A DNA stretch of 64,000 nt, taken from NCBI GenBank assembly GCA_013400975.1, contig WBMZ01011605.1:1-64000 (forward strand), written 5' to 3'. The stretch comes from Atrichornis clamosus (taxonomy: Eukaryota > Chordata > Aves > Passeriformes > Menuridae). The translations under genes and the position numbers were made by a program. Below, piece after piece: positions 12,501 through 27,500 of the stretch. Every line of letters starts with the position of its first letter. Within the stretch, counting starts at the first letter, position 1. The notes beneath the pieces are model-generated. The model searched no databases. It had not been told where the DNA came from and worked only from the letters and a program-made list of their open reading frames with translations.

Positions 12501-15500
12501 GCAATAATAGCAACATGAGAGGCTGAAAGATCCAGGAAGCAAACCACAGCTGTATAAACCACCACTTTTCCAGGCAGTCAATGGATCTCTGGTTTGCACA
12601 CCTGCTCCAAATTCTCAGTATAATTTAACATTTTGGGACACTTCAGGATTTATTAGAGCTCCTAGTCTCAAGGGTCATTATTGCAATCTGAGAATGGTTT
12701 ACAGAGAATTGATCTGTGCAGTGGCTGTAGATTGATTTTTAAGATGTAAATCTGTTCTGTAATGGAATGTCTATTTTTCCTAGTATGTAAGGACAGCACT
12801 TCACTGAAGGTATTTGCATCTTCACAGACCTGAGCCTGGAAAACATTCCGGGGCGAACATCCTGGTTGCTGACCAAATAAGTAACATCTCTAGAAAAATG
12901 TTTATCAGGCATTTAGTTGGTTACCTCTTTATGAGTCTGTTCTGCAGATATGATTTCAATTCACAACATTAGGGAAGAAACCTATCAGAGAATGATTTAA
13001 AACTTCTGTGTGTTTCCAATTAACCATTTGAGTATAAAACTCAAATTTTAATTTTCAAGGCCAACTTGTATAAGTAGATGACTGCTCCTCTGGGTCACAT
13101 TGTCCTTGTTCAAATACAGCAACACCTATGTCATAGCTGTTGAAGGAATTCTGGGAACTATGTAAGGGAAATGTTGCTCCTATCCCTTATGGACATTTTG
13201 GGTTTTCTTTTTGTTTTTTCAGGAGAGCACAGTGCGGGTAATATGGGCCTACCACCACAAAGACATGGGACAAGCGGGTCAAAATTACCATGGATCTAAT
13301 CGTGGTACAAAGAGTCTGCGTTTGCTGAATCCTGAGAGAGAAGAAGTCTTATCTGCCTCTTTGCCATACTTTGACTTGACAAACAAAGACGTAAGTTACT
13401 CCATGTTTTGGGTTTATGTGGAGATGGGAATAGAGTGGCAGCCTTTCATGGTATACTTTTATGTATAGATTAAATATAAGGAAGACATTCTTGACTATGA
13501 AGTTGATGAGACATTGGAACAGCTTGCCCAGAGAAGTTGTGGATGTCTCATCCCTGTAAGTGTTCAACGTCTGGCAGGATGGAGCTTTGAGCAACCTGTT
13601 CTAGTGGAAGGTGTCCCTGCCCATGGTGAGGGGATTTGAGCTAGGTGATCTCTAAGGTCCCTTCCAACCCATTCTGTGATTCTATGATAATATTGTGTTC
13701 TTCCCGTTTTATTAAGACAGGTGCCTGTGCCAGACAAGGATACAACATATTGGTGCCAAATGTTTAAGATTCCTATACAACATGAAAAGCATCATGTGAC
13801 AAAGGTGAGCGATTCAGACTGAGCAAATTTAGAGGAATTTAGAAAATAATTACTCTTCAAATCTATTCCTGCACTTTAAAAGTTTTTTTCACTGCTTACT
13901 GGAGGGAAAAGAAGACCTTCTGTCTGTCTCCACAAAGGTGGTTCAAGTGTATGTGTACGTGTGCCCGGGACCCGGCTCAGGTGTGCCCTAACAACCAGTG
14001 TGCACAGTGACAGAGCCTCTTTCAGTTCTCCTTCGTCCTCTCTCCCTTAAGAAATTGAGGTTGAAAATTATTTCTGTCTGTAAATATTTCTGACAAAAGC
14101 TCAGTAAAATGGTCCAAAACCACGTTGCATCAAGTATCTACTTTTATATAGGAATTTAGTGAATTTCTTTTGACAGATAGTAATTTTAAATTAAAAATTA
14201 ATTAAATGGTGATTGTTCAGATAAAGGCCCAAGTTCTTATTTGATTCCAGTCACCTCTCCTGTGATGACCACCGTGGAGTTATGCCGGGTGACATGACGT
14301 AAGTGCACACACCAGTATTTTCAGCAGTGTAAAAGCTAAAAAATATTATGAAGAAAAGAATGAGCGTTGTAGTTTATTTAAAAAATAATGGAAATGTGTG
14401 AATAAGCATTCACACAAGGCTCAGCAGGATCCCAGGTGATTTCAAAACCCATACGCATAACATGTTTTCCTGTAACACATTTTCTAACTTTTCTTTCAGT
14501 TTGAAATAGAAAGCTTAAGAGGGCTGAGGGAAAGATAGTTCTCACATTTCTTCCCAAAAACAAGATACTGAAGACCCCATAAAAGAACAACTTTTTATTG
14601 TTCTAAAATTCTTAAGATAGCTCAGTGAGATAGTTTTGATCCTCATTCTTATCTTTTTTTGAACCCACAAATGTGTTAAGTATACAATTTTTTTTTTTTT
14701 GTTATTATCATCAGTCATATTTCTCCAATCTTATTTTCAGTAAGACTGAAATTTTAAATTAACTTAGAGAACTTAAGATGTGATCTCCAGTGTGTGTATG
14801 GTAAATCCCTGTAATTATTCTGAAATATTGAGGGTTTCAGCACATTATCAGAAGGAACAATTGCATGGCCCAAATTTCTGCCTTCAGGTACTTGATCTTT
14901 AATCACATTTGAAATTTATGACAGCTACTTTCACAGATTTGTATGAACAGGAGAATTTGCTTGTATTACAGTGTATATGTCAAGATCCCCAGTTTTCTGC
15001 TTTTAAGTGAGAAAGCTTCAAAATGGTAGTATCAGAATTAAGTTTTCCATGTTAAATTTGATGGAAGTTGTAGATACATGCTGTTCTGTTAAAAAGGTCT
15101 CTGGAAGTATTCATTATTTATGGTTTCTGAATTTATTTTTTAAGTGCTTTGCCTGACAGCACGTACAGTTGCTCAATTTTTAAAAGAATGTGTCTGGTTG
15201 AAGTTAAAACAAGATCTTAACTCAGGAATACGCTGACTAATTTTTCAGAATAGTTTTATATTCTTTATTTCTACAATCATTTATAAAGAATATTAACATT
15301 TTATAAACCATATTTTCAAATCAGCAAATTTTAAAAATAAAGTAAAAAATTAGACTAGAATCCTCAATGATTTTCCATCTTCAGAAAAGAAAGAAAATTT
15401 TACCTTGCTGCTTAAAAAATGTTCAGAGAGAGAAAAATGAATACAGAAAGAGGACAGAATTATGTAGGAATACTTCCTTAGCCTTTCTTTTCAGGGGTAC

Positions 15501-18500
15501 AACTTGTATTTTCATATAAGTGACTTTTTTTAGATGCCACATATAGGATTGTTTTAGAATTGTATCTGTGTGCCCTTGCAAACTGATTAAACGTTTCCTA
15601 AAGCCTACTGATACACAAAGGATGGGGCTTATGGCTACTTGGGAAGATATTAGCTGTGCAAACAAAGATTGAGTTTCACAAAGGGGAAGGCGGATGAACT
15701 CTTTGGCCTGACCAAACTGTCTGTGTTAGTTAAATACTTACATAGATGTTGACTCTGGATTCCTGCTGTAGCCCAGTTTGTAGTCACACAAACCTACACG
15801 TCTCAGTTTTACGGACAGAAAAAAGGTGTCGAAATGTTACAAGTTTGTCTCTGGTAAGATTTAGTCTACTTCAGTAGTGTGCATGTGAGCTGACTTTGGC
15901 CATTTCTGTCCTCCTGTATGATTTTGTGGAGCACTGAACCGCACGGTTCGGCACTCGCTGGACAATGTGTGCCATCAACAGTGTGTGCTTAGCTGTGCTG
16001 ATGTGGAAATCTGCTGGTGGTCTGGGGTCTCAAGTAGGTGCAACAGGAATTTTTTTCTACTGTCACACTGTGCTCTGTCATTCCTTCCTTCTTGAAAATT
16101 GCTCTGAGCATTTTATAATAAAGCACTTCTTAAAATATGAGATTCATCGGGAAAGCATGATGTTTTAATGAAGGAAACTGGAAAATATTTAGACCTATCA
16201 TTAGAGGCGAAGACTTTTCATACTCTCTGGTTAACGAATACCAGATTCTGAATTCAGATTCTGAATTTAAAAGGAGTTTTAAATTTCAATTGACGATGCA
16301 TTATTTTAACAAAATTATGCTTTTAGAGAGAATATATTTAAGGTATTTACAAATATGTTTTGTAAATACAATCTAATGGTGCAGCAGCTGGGTAAACTGA
16401 TAACACTTGGTCCTAGGGTTCATCTGCAGTAGTGTTTTAGTTTCTTCTGTTAGGACAAGACAAAGAAATAACTAGCATAAGAGATCTCAAAATCAGTCAA
16501 AGGAAAATTATGTAAGACCTTAGGTCTTTTCTTTCTCTTTGTGTAATATTCATGTTACTTTCCAGGAATCTCAGGTAATGGGAAACAGCATATATTCATT
16601 GATCAAGGTGCACTACATGACATGTAAATTGTGCAAGAGATAAGATTGTAATCTTGTGTTCATGTCATAGGTAGAATAAGGACATGGATAAGTAATTTCT
16701 CCTTATGCTGCTTTAACCAACGGAGAACAGATCTTCACTGCAATAAGGGGGCACCCAGCCAGGGTTATGAGTTCTCTGTTAAATCTTCCTTTGTTTCACA
16801 TTTCTTGCAACTTTTCCCTCAGGGAAGAGATTGTGTCTTCCTACATGTCCCTACAATGCCTTCTGTTACAAGATCTTTTCTAATGCCTCCAGGAACTCCT
16901 GCAGAGATAGCGCATAATAACATGACTGCTAAGAAATAAAACAGAACAAGATAGTTTCTCAATAACTAGGCATAACAGTGACAATAGTTACCCAGCTCGC
17001 AACCAAAACCAGGCACTGAGCTGGTTTTGTGACTAAGAGTGCACATCATTTCTCAGCTTCAAGCTGCCTACCTGGCTGACTCATGGCTGCTTGAAAATAT
17101 GTTAAACCACTACAGATTTTCCCTCCCTCTGTGTTTTCTGTTAGAAGAACCAATTATAAGGGTAATAGGTAAATTTTGAAAATAAAATATGCACAACAGA
17201 GGAAAGAGATTGCTTGGAGGTCATAGCAGGCATTCAGATCAGCTATTTTCAGGATGGCCCCGCGGTGCTCCCTGAGTGGTGCTCCCTGAGTGGTGGACCC
17301 TGGCAGCTCTTCACATGGGAGAGCACACGGCTGCCTGTCTGCAAACTCCTCCTGCAGCTACATGTGCACTGGCCTGTTCTGCTGCTTTGAGCTTCAGGCT
17401 GTGGTATGTGCCTCAGGCTTACTACCCCAGGGATTTTCACTTTTCTCACATACAGAAGTTAGCCGGGAGCTTTCTCAGAAGCAGGTTTCTTAGAAAAAAG
17501 CATTCCACTTATTAGCCCAGACTTTCCAGAGATGGGTTTAAGACTTTGTCTTGCTAGGATTTTTGCAGTTCTCTGTAAATATAATTATTCTGACAGGTCT
17601 TGAATGTGCCTCTAAAGAAATTCCTTGAGAAAGTTCTCTGGTTTCACCTACTGCACCTTGGGAAGGACCTTTGCTCCAGCAGGACCTATTGGAGGGAGGG
17701 AGAGAGGGGTCCACTGGTAGAGCAGACACACAGGCATGTCCACACACCTACCTCTGCACGAAAATGTTTCTGTCTCCCTGCTAAAGCCATACTGAAGGCA
17801 GGTCCCTGGGTGTGGAGAGGCAGAGACACTGCTGTGGGATTTGGGCTGGCAGAGACAGGTGCTCACCTGAGGGAGCACACCCTGAAAAGGGGAGTCTCTG
17901 CAGCACTCTTGTAAAGTACCTGTTTTAAGTCTCTTATTGGTCATTTGGTTAAAAAAACCAAAAAATATTCCATGGCAGCACACTGGATCTTCTGAAATCC
18001 TGTCACTTTTGTACTGTCAAAATGTCTGATTTTGATGATTTTCAGTGTGTGTGGATACGTGTGTGCTGACACGTCTCTCTATTTTGAGTTGTAAGACTAT
18101 TTGCTGATAATTAGGTTTTTTCTGCCTATCTGCTGAATTTATTTTTTGCTCACGGTGAGATGGAATCATGTAGATGTTTACCAGCAGCAAGAAGGTGCAA
18201 ATTTGCTTCATATCCATGAGAAATAACTTCCCGGTGTTTCAATCAATACAGCTTTTGCTTTATGTTCAAAGCTTGTTCTTACTGCTTTTTCTACTTGTGG
18301 TTCTATGGATACAGTCCTTTTTTATTACTATCTTTACCTTAGGTTTCCATACTCCATGTCTTCTGTTACTTCAATTTAACCGTATTGCTTATTAAAATAA
18401 CTGCGTCTGCTAAAGATTCATTAGTCTGTCTTTGCATTTACCTCAGGTCTCCCATGTGCTTGACAGGTTTTTTTTCCTCTGTAATTAAAAAATCATAAGA

Positions 18501-21500
18501 TACAGTATTTCTTCTGTCTCTAGATTTTATGTGAATCCTCTAGACCTGTGGTCTCCTGCTCCACCTGACAAATTGTTTAATGCTGTGTGTAAACCAAAAA
18601 TTTACAGTATATACAGACAGTTATAGTATATACTAGTGAAGGACTGGTATGTATATCCTACATGCCGGACATGCCATAATCTATTTGTGTCAACATTTTC
18701 AGCTTCAGTGTGTAGCATGCCCGTGCTAGTTCCAACACTGTAAATTTTCCCCTCTATGTTTTCTTAATTTCTTTGAAATGCACTCTGTTTTCCTCAGGAA
18801 AAGTAGTTCCTCAGGCTTCATTAGTAATAATCCCATAGTCAAAAACATGTCAAATATTGAATTTCATTCTAAGAGTAGGAAAACCAATTTATGTAAAATA
18901 AACTCCAAAATTGAGTAGTAGGGTCACTTAGCTGTATCTCCATGCCTTTTCTCTAAGAACTACTAATTTTCCTGTAATTCCAAACTTTACAGGTTGTTTT
19001 GAAACAAATATAGTCAGAGAAATACAGCAGAAAGGCTGTGATTGTATTCAAGAGCATAAAATACTTCTGATTCTGTTAAGAGAACTTTTTTAATAGGACA
19101 TGCTGTTTTAGAGGGCATTTGGCATTGGAGAGGAGGATAGTAGTTGCATTTTGTAAGCTCTTAAAAGTTTGAATTCTTGCATAAAGCAGACCTTCCATGT
19201 GCATTCTTTGAACCTGCTTATGAGAATGGAGTGAGCAGGTTAAATGCTGCTGAAATGGGGAAGAAGCCCCATGCTGGGGATTAAGCTATGTGGTTAAAAT
19301 TCAGTATCTCTTCAGTACAGCTCATAAATATTCAGGCTGCATATTAAAGACAGTAAATTTTCTACTATAGAGATGGGCTTCCTCTCATCTAACTTGACTT
19401 ATTTGTGGGTCTGAACTAGCTGTTTAATTGACCTTACAGAGGCAAAACTGGCTGTTTGTATCATTCTAGAGGAGTTGTCAAATGTATGAGCTCAGGCGTC
19501 CCCTGTATGGCTCAATCTCTCTCTCCACTGATGGATGAGAGAACCCAGACACCCGGTCTGTGTCTGACAAGTACCTCTCAGATAAATGTATCAGGGAAGA
19601 CATACCCCAACCAAAAAGGTCAGGGGAGAGAAGAGATTGTGATAGAAGCAGAAATTGCAAAATAATACTTTTTTATTTTTTTAATTTGCCTTTAGGAAAA
19701 ACGAACTTTTCTCAGCCGCAACCTTGTGTAATTTTTTTGGCACTAAGCTTACAATGTGAAACAGTGAAACAGGCTAAGCTTACAGTGAAACAGGCTAAGC
19801 AAATAACCAGAAAAAACCTTAATTATTTAGCATTAGCTGAAAAGTGTTACATTGGGCATATTTTCATATAAGCACTAAAGCTTTCCATTGCTGGTCTCCT
19901 TGGAAGAGGGAGCCTCTTTTCAATTAAAGAAAGGCCTGTATTAGAACACACCAGCAGCTGCTAGTTAATCTTCATGTTCTGTTTCGGGGCAAACTCTGAT
20001 AAGGAAGTATAAACTCCAAAAAACTTGTTGCCAAGGGTAACTCTCCATTTTGACAGTGGAATGCTTGAGTAATACCAAAGACCCCAGTGTGAAAATACAA
20101 AGGGACTCCAGTTTAAGAGACTGATTGATTGGAAGCCAGAAGGGCAGCTTGTAGCCTGCAGTACCTAAATGAGGGCACTGATTTTTAACTTGAGTGATAC
20201 CAGACAGTAACTGCTTGTTACTCTCTGGCCTGAACTTTTACATTTTGCTAAATGTGATAACTCTAGCAAATTGCATCATGCAGCCTGACATAAACAAATG
20301 TTCTATATTTTCCTATACGTTCCCCTACAAGGCAATTTCATGCTCAGTAAATTAGATTGGCAACCAAACAATCATCTTATGCTGTGGAGCTTGTGAGCTA
20401 TCTGCCCTTTGATCTCCAGGACTGGCTCTTCAGTGCAAGCCTGAATTGGCCCATTAGGCTCTGCAGTGCTAAAGATTCATGTAACCGAACAGGCTGAAAA
20501 TTACAAGTTTCCCAAGCACTGTCTGAGGAAATAACAGATATACATCATTCTCTCATCTTCTGCTAAATTATTTAATATGTAAAATTGTTTAAGGTATTAT
20601 TCCATTCTGTGAACAAAGATTAAATTACATATGACTACAAATTCTACACCAAACTTTATATTTCTTACATATTTTTATTTTGTGGTAGTCTTTTCATTTC
20701 ACTTGTATGTCTTAACAAAAAGAATGCTTAAATTGTGCAGTTATTGCTGCATTATTTATTCCATACTTGATATGCAAAAATAACCTACTTAATTTCTGTC
20801 ATCAGCAAAGTTGAATGTCCAGTCAATTTAACCCATTTTCTTTGATTTTTATTTTCTAAACAAAAACAGCACCTATCCGTTATGGCAATGTATTGACTAT
20901 GTCAGCACGTGGTAGGAAAATATATGTGCTATGTGATTTTCTGGTTAAAAAAAAGGTGAGATGACAGGAGCCTTAACTTAAAATGTGACCAAAAGTGAGT
21001 ATGGAAAAGAGGAAAGTACAGTTTTTGTACACATCTCTGAGTTTCACTTCCCAATTCTGAGATGATTTGTGGGGTGATTTTCAGGATAGGATTGTTATTG
21101 ATTAACCCCTTTTTCTCTTGTGCCATGTCTTTATATTTTCTTCCTCATCCTTAGCTTTGTATAAGGTTTTGGAGTAAACCTGTGACTAGATACTGCACTG
21201 AAAAGATAAGAAAATTGTGTCTAGGAATTGTCTGCAGCCAACCATCAACACTTTGTATCACAGCAGGCAATAAAATACTTCAGAGTAGCATTGGGCCTTA
21301 GGTGAGCAATTATAAAGCATTTTTTGTGCAAATACCAGAATAGCAGGCTTGTAGGTAGAAAAATCTGTCTTTATGGGGTTTGTGTGGATGGATCAGAGAA
21401 CAAACCTAACTTGGTCCTACTAGTATCTTGGCATTTCTTCTGAAGATCAGCTTTCTAATTCAGACAAATCATATAGTAGCAGCCTCCTAAGCAATTTTTC

Positions 21501-24500
21501 TATAGGGCCAATTTAAATGCTTCAATGATATTTAAATGAAGCTGAAATTTTTATTTCAATCTAATTGAAAAATTTGTCTTCAATACCAACCTTTTACTCT
21601 GAAACCCCGGCACTAGCTGATGGGGGTAATTTTCAGCAAATGGTGTTGTGATTCCCTCTCCATCTTTGCTTTCACTTGCAATGCACAGTAGTTGCAGCTA
21701 TGTCCAGCACATAGATTCATTGACTCCACGTTAATAACACTGGAAAAATAGACAGTGGTCAGACAATGCCTCTCCACCATCTCCACAAATGGAATACTGT
21801 TTTGGGTTTGCATGGCCACATTTTGTTAGCGAAGGGGCTACAGGCGTGGCTTCTGTGAGAAGTTGCCAGGAGCTTCCCCCATGTCCAGCAGAGCCAATCC
21901 CAGGCAGCTCCAAGAAGAAGGTGCCTCTGGCCAAGACTGGACCAATCAGAAATGGTGGTAACACCACTGTGATAGCTTATTTAAGAAGATTAAAAGAAAA
22001 AAGTTATTGCACAGATGTAATAGTGGCCAGTGAAGAGTGGGGTGAGAATATGTGAGAGGAAGGGCTATGCAGACACCAAGGTCAGTGAAGAAGGAGGTGC
22101 TCCAGGCACTGGAGCTGAGATTCCCCTGCAGCCCGTGGTGAAGGCCATGGTGAAGCAGCTGTGCCTCTGAAGCCCACGGAGGACCACAGGGATGCAGGGA
22201 TCCACCTGCAGCCCCTGGAGGTGACCCATTCCAGAGCAGGTGGTTGTGAACCCATGGGAAACCCATGCTGGAGAAGGCTCCTGGCAGGGACCTGTGGACC
22301 CATGGAGAGAGGAGCCTTGCCAGAGCAGGTTTCCTGGTAGGACTTGTGACCCTGTGGGGAGCACATGTTGGAGCAGGCTGTGCCTGAAGGACTGCACCCC
22401 AGGGAAGAGCACATTGTAGCACTTTGTGAAGAACTGTTGCCCATGGGATGGACTCACATTGGAGAAGTGCATGGAGGACTGTCACCCATGGGACAGACCC
22501 TACACTGGAGCAGGGGAAAGACTCTTCTCCCTGAGCAGCCAGAAAACATGTGATGAACTGACCGTAACCCCCAATCCCCATCTGCCTGCGCCACTGTGGG
22601 GATGGAGGTAGAGCCTGGGAAAGAGGGAGGAGCTGGGAAAAGATGTTTTTAAGTTTATATTACATCTCATTATGCTGCTCTGATTTTGTTAGTAATAAAT
22701 TCAGTTAGTATCCCCAAGTTGAGTCTGTTTTGCCTGTGATCTTATTCCGTGAGTGATCTCTCCCAGTCCTTATCTCAACTCATGAACCTTCATTATAATT
22801 TTTCTCCCCTGTCCACTTGTGGAGGGGAGTGATAGAGAGGCTTTAGTGGATGCCTGGCATCCAGCCAGGGTCAACCCCCTACACATATATGACATCAAAG
22901 TCCGCAGAGATGACAAATGGATGACAAACTAAGTATCTATCTAAGTATCTAAAACTAAGTATCTAAGAAAATTTTTATAAGCTACAAGTTAATGCGTTTC
23001 AGTCTCCTTTCTCCATCCCTTCATTTCAGTGACCTTTTGCACTTTCATTGCTATGTCTTAAGTTGCTTAGACTGGAATTGTGTCCTTCTGTTTTATGAAG
23101 TGCCAATCACAATCTTGCCTTCTAGAGAATTACTATAGTAAAATTTTAATGCAGACTTTAAAGGAACCATGTAATCTGAAAATAGCCCTTCCTGCATGTG
23201 TTGATGGGTGTTGAGGACCTACAGAAGGGTACCAGGATATGACTCAGGGTGGGAAAATGTGGAAATCATAGTATTAATGTTATCATTACTGAACTGCACT
23301 TATTTTGTAAGACCTCTTATGTTTATATATTAATCCTGTAAATATAAATTTTTAGAGGATTATGAGCAATAGTTCCCAAGAGTTGTTCTGCTGACTTAGG
23401 AGGCTGTGTCATGTCAAAACCATGAGCCTTGTGCTTATTTTATCCCATGCTTTCCCTTCATCAAACTACAGGTGCCAGGGTGTGCAGGTTGGTGACCCCT
23501 CTAGAAGCTCAGTATCCAAATGCCTAAGGTCTTTCTCATGTGTGTTCCCTTTTCCTAGTCCTTCACAGAAATCAGCATTTCATTTTCAGAAAACCTGTTT
23601 CCTAGTATTATACTTCTGTTTGTGAAAACAAGAAGGGGACACGCTGTAAATTCTCATGTGCTTTGTCTTCAGGCAAAGCTGCATTTTCACTCCCAAGTAG
23701 CAGGAGAAAAATTGTAATGTTATTTAGCTGCATGATCAAGGGAAATGTTTTGCAGTTGTAAAATAGAATTCAAACCTCTTCCATTGCCGTCTCAAAGAAA
23801 TAGACATTGCTATGCATGGATGGTGATTCCATGAACAAACGGGAATTCCATGAGAATTCCATGAACAAAGGGAGTACCTTCACTGACTTTATTATTTATA
23901 CCATTCAAATTATATGTTCCTCCTGAATAAATATCAGCTCTTTATAGACTTCCCATTTTGGCTTTAGATCTGAAACATATTTAGTTACCTATTACTACTG
24001 TTTTCACAAGGAAGTAATGATGTTGATGATTAAATACCAATTAATTCTGCTTGAAGTGTGTCAACCGTGCTGAGAGACTTTGGTCATCCTGAATACCACA
24101 GTGGTTCTGCTGCTTAGGAGTACAGTGAGTGTATTGCCAGGAAGCGTAAGCAAATGAAACATGTTTTTTCTTGACCTGAGCTTTTTATGAGATTGCTCCT
24201 CAGGGTTATACTTTTTAACTGTTACTAAATGTGTTATCTTAAATCTTCAGACATATGTCAGGCAGAAATTATGTTTTATTGGTATTTCTTTGAGGTGTAC
24301 TTCTCTTGGATTTAGTCTAAATTACTGTATGTCTTTAAAGTCTGAAACTCCTTATGAGTGGCAGAGTTCCAGGTGATAAATTAGGAGTAAGAACTTAAGA
24401 ATGGACTTGATGGAAGAGAGAACAAGGAGTCCTAAGCCCATCTCTAGTTCTCATTTTTAAATGTTTATGTTTATTGTTTATTTTATTTTGTGATTCCTCT

Positions 24501-27500
24501 TAATTAAAATATTTAAGTTGTTCTGCACACTGACCTGCAGAAATTTTGGATATAGAGTGTAATCATTAGTAATACTGTGTGGGGATAGAAGGATTTCTGT
24601 AAATTTAGATATACAGCCTCCTCTCAAAGCTAGCAGCACAGCAACAGTTAACTTTTACCTAAAAGTACATATTCTTTTCCAATAAAAATTGTGCAGTTTA
24701 AAACAGAGGTATGGTAATTATTTCTTAATGCTGTATACAAATAAAACTTAAATAAGAGCCTTCATTGAACAACAGTCACAGACTAAACAAATCCTTTCTT
24801 TACATGAAAAACAGGAAATATCTGTGCTTTGAATAAGATTTTCCATTCACATGGTAAGGACTTTTCCTCGTCAGTGATGTTAGAATTTTTGTTCTACGTT
24901 TAAAAGTATACTCAAACCCAGTTAAGTCCAAATTCTAACAATATAGTTTCAATCAATCAATCAGACAGCATGGGTATTTCAACTTATGACCGGTATTTGA
25001 ATCTCACTTTGGAAAAAAAACCCCTTCACACATATTAAGTACAAATCATGCACTTTTCAATGCCTTAAGTTGCATGGAAGTCTCAGTCTGGAAAATTTTC
25101 ATCCTCCAAGGAAACCTTATCTAATCCCATTATGAGATTAGGGATGGGGATGGTTTCTGTTGCCTGGTCCTTTTTCTCATCTACATCTCTTTTTTTATTA
25201 AAATAACAAAAATCAAGAGCTGTCACTAAATGCTTAGGTTATACATCTCTCCAGGTGGAAGATGTGAAAAACATGTATGAAAATATTTTGAGTTAACATT
25301 TTTACCTTTGAAGGACAATTCAAGTTAGGCAGTAATGCTCCCCAGATGTACATCATCCCAGATGACTATGAGTGAACCAGAAGCAGGCTTTGCACTGCTT
25401 CCTGCAATTAACTCACCAAAATACACACCTTTCTAAGTAAGTGACACTGCATAAACACAGAAGCCCTTGGAATAGAGAATGATTTAAAGGGATTTGTTAG
25501 TGGTGATGGCTGAATGTAGGATCTCAAGTGTACAGTGAGGAAAACAAATGGGCACTTAACTGTGTATGTGCAAATGATCTCAGAAAAGATTACAGCAGCT
25601 AGTCCATGCTAGACTGCAGCCAGTCGAGCACTGGAAGTGTCTCTTTCAGCTCTAACTATTCTGTGCTATTAATTTAATGCTTTCTGACAGATGGGGTAGG
25701 GTGGAGGCTTGGGGAGGGTGGTCCCTGCCTGACCCCGGGATGCCATAACTCTGGGCTGAAAGTCTGCAGCAGATTAGTGTCCCAGATGTGACACTGGTGT
25801 AGGCAGGCTTCTCTACTGACATGAGAGGGCTGTTAGGTTGTTAGTGTTAAAGTCCTGGTCTGCCCTGGAGTCATGGACTTCAACATCTACCCCAGCTTAG
25901 AGGCATGTTTCCAGCTCTTGAGTTTTTGCTCAGCACACCTCTGGGTTGTGTGCAAGAAGCAGTATTAGGCAGCAAATGACTGAAAGTGGCTTTCTTTCAA
26001 AATATTTATACAAAAATAAAGCAGTAGTACTGAGGTCTCTTTCTGGAATACATGGAAATTTTTTTTTTGCTGAAAAATACCCAACTTTATGAAGTCAAAT
26101 ATTCTAAGTATTTGTTTTTCTGAAGAAAAATCTAAAACCTTAAAATAGATGTTTTAGATAAATATTTGATCATTCCACAATTACACTTTTTAAAAAATCA
26201 GAAAAATCTTGCTGAATCTTAATGAGCAGAAATCATGTCAACCTTTGAAAAAGTTTTCTAAGTTAGATAATTTTTTAATATATGTTCATGGTACATATTT
26301 TCAAAAGAATTACAAAGACCAAAGTAATCAGTCAGAGTGTAATAGTTCTTCCTGATGAGGAGCATAAGAAGCAGAGACCTTATAACTTGGTCTTCTGCTG
26401 CAAAAATTCTCTCAACTAAACTCCACAAGTGCTCAGGTTTACAGTCATCACTTTTTGGTCTGAGTTAATCAGAGACATGGCAAGCTCATATAAATAAAAT
26501 AACTAACCAGAGGCTAGAAACTCTCCTAGATGCAGCAGTGCTAGGACAAAAATCAGATTTTTATTCTCCATTTTGAGACTAAAGAATTACATTTTTTTCC
26601 CTGGGTCACCACTGAATGTAGGTACATGAGGTGTCGTGTAAGGCTGTGACTTTATTCAGAATCATTTACATGGCAATATACCATCCTATCATGTCTTTAA
26701 AATGTAAGATTAAGTTGGAACTACCTTTTTGAGCCAAAGAAGTCATGCTCTTCATTGAAATTTTGGCATGGAAACATTACTGCAAATAGATCAGAAACCT
26801 ATTATCATTTTCATGTATAAAAATAAAGTCAGGTGTTTGTTTTCTGATATTCTGCGGGCTATGTGTTCTAAACAGGGACAGCATGGTGAGACTGTGGATA
26901 AATTTGACTAACTTTCATTGTTTCCACAAACAGGCATAAAGAACAAATGACAGCTGTTAATATCAAAGAAATTAGAGCAAATAAAAAGGGAGAAAACCAA
27001 GAATAAGCAAGAAAGACTTCCAGATTTCTGGGGATGTTTTTTGCTTGTAGGGAATCTAACTTCTTGGACCACTTGAGCTGTTTGCAATTTCATCCTGTTT
27101 AGTACATCACAGTTTAGTATCTTGACCCTGCTTATCATCAGCTTGGGATGCAAGGCACTGTTATGTCAAAATTTTGGCTTGTTTTTTTAAGGGAAAAACC
27201 CCAAAACATATGACATGTTCAGTTTGTGCAATAGACAAAACAATAACAGGAAACGAAGAAGAGAGGAAGGAAAACTGAAGCTGAGTAACCCAGCCCTGGC
27301 AGTTGTAAACGTTTCCTTTGTTCATGTGCTGTCAGGCTGTTGACTAGGATAGGGCTCCTGTTAAAATAGGAGGTGAACAGCATACATCTTACCTGGTTTA
27401 ACATTATAATGACTAGAATATTTTTTATTTTGTATCTTTTTAAAGTGAGTATTTTCAGAAGTTCAAAGAGATTCGGCACCATGAAAGGAGCTCTGTAAAA

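Noticed and set aside
13211..13468. An open frame extending exon 3 past 13390
   Set aside because: The extra residues after KD match nothing in the family, a clean GTAAGT donor sits at 13391, and exon 4 joins in frame.
15935..15955. Small hairpin GAACCG-CA-CGGTTC in intron 4
   Set aside because: A six-pair stem with a two-base gap is expected by chance many times in 64 kb.
21946..22581. A 211-codon antisense frame, with overlapping smaller ones, in intron 4
   Set aside because: It lies wholly inside the LTR and results from its GC-rich repeated middle. It resembles no retroviral or host protein.
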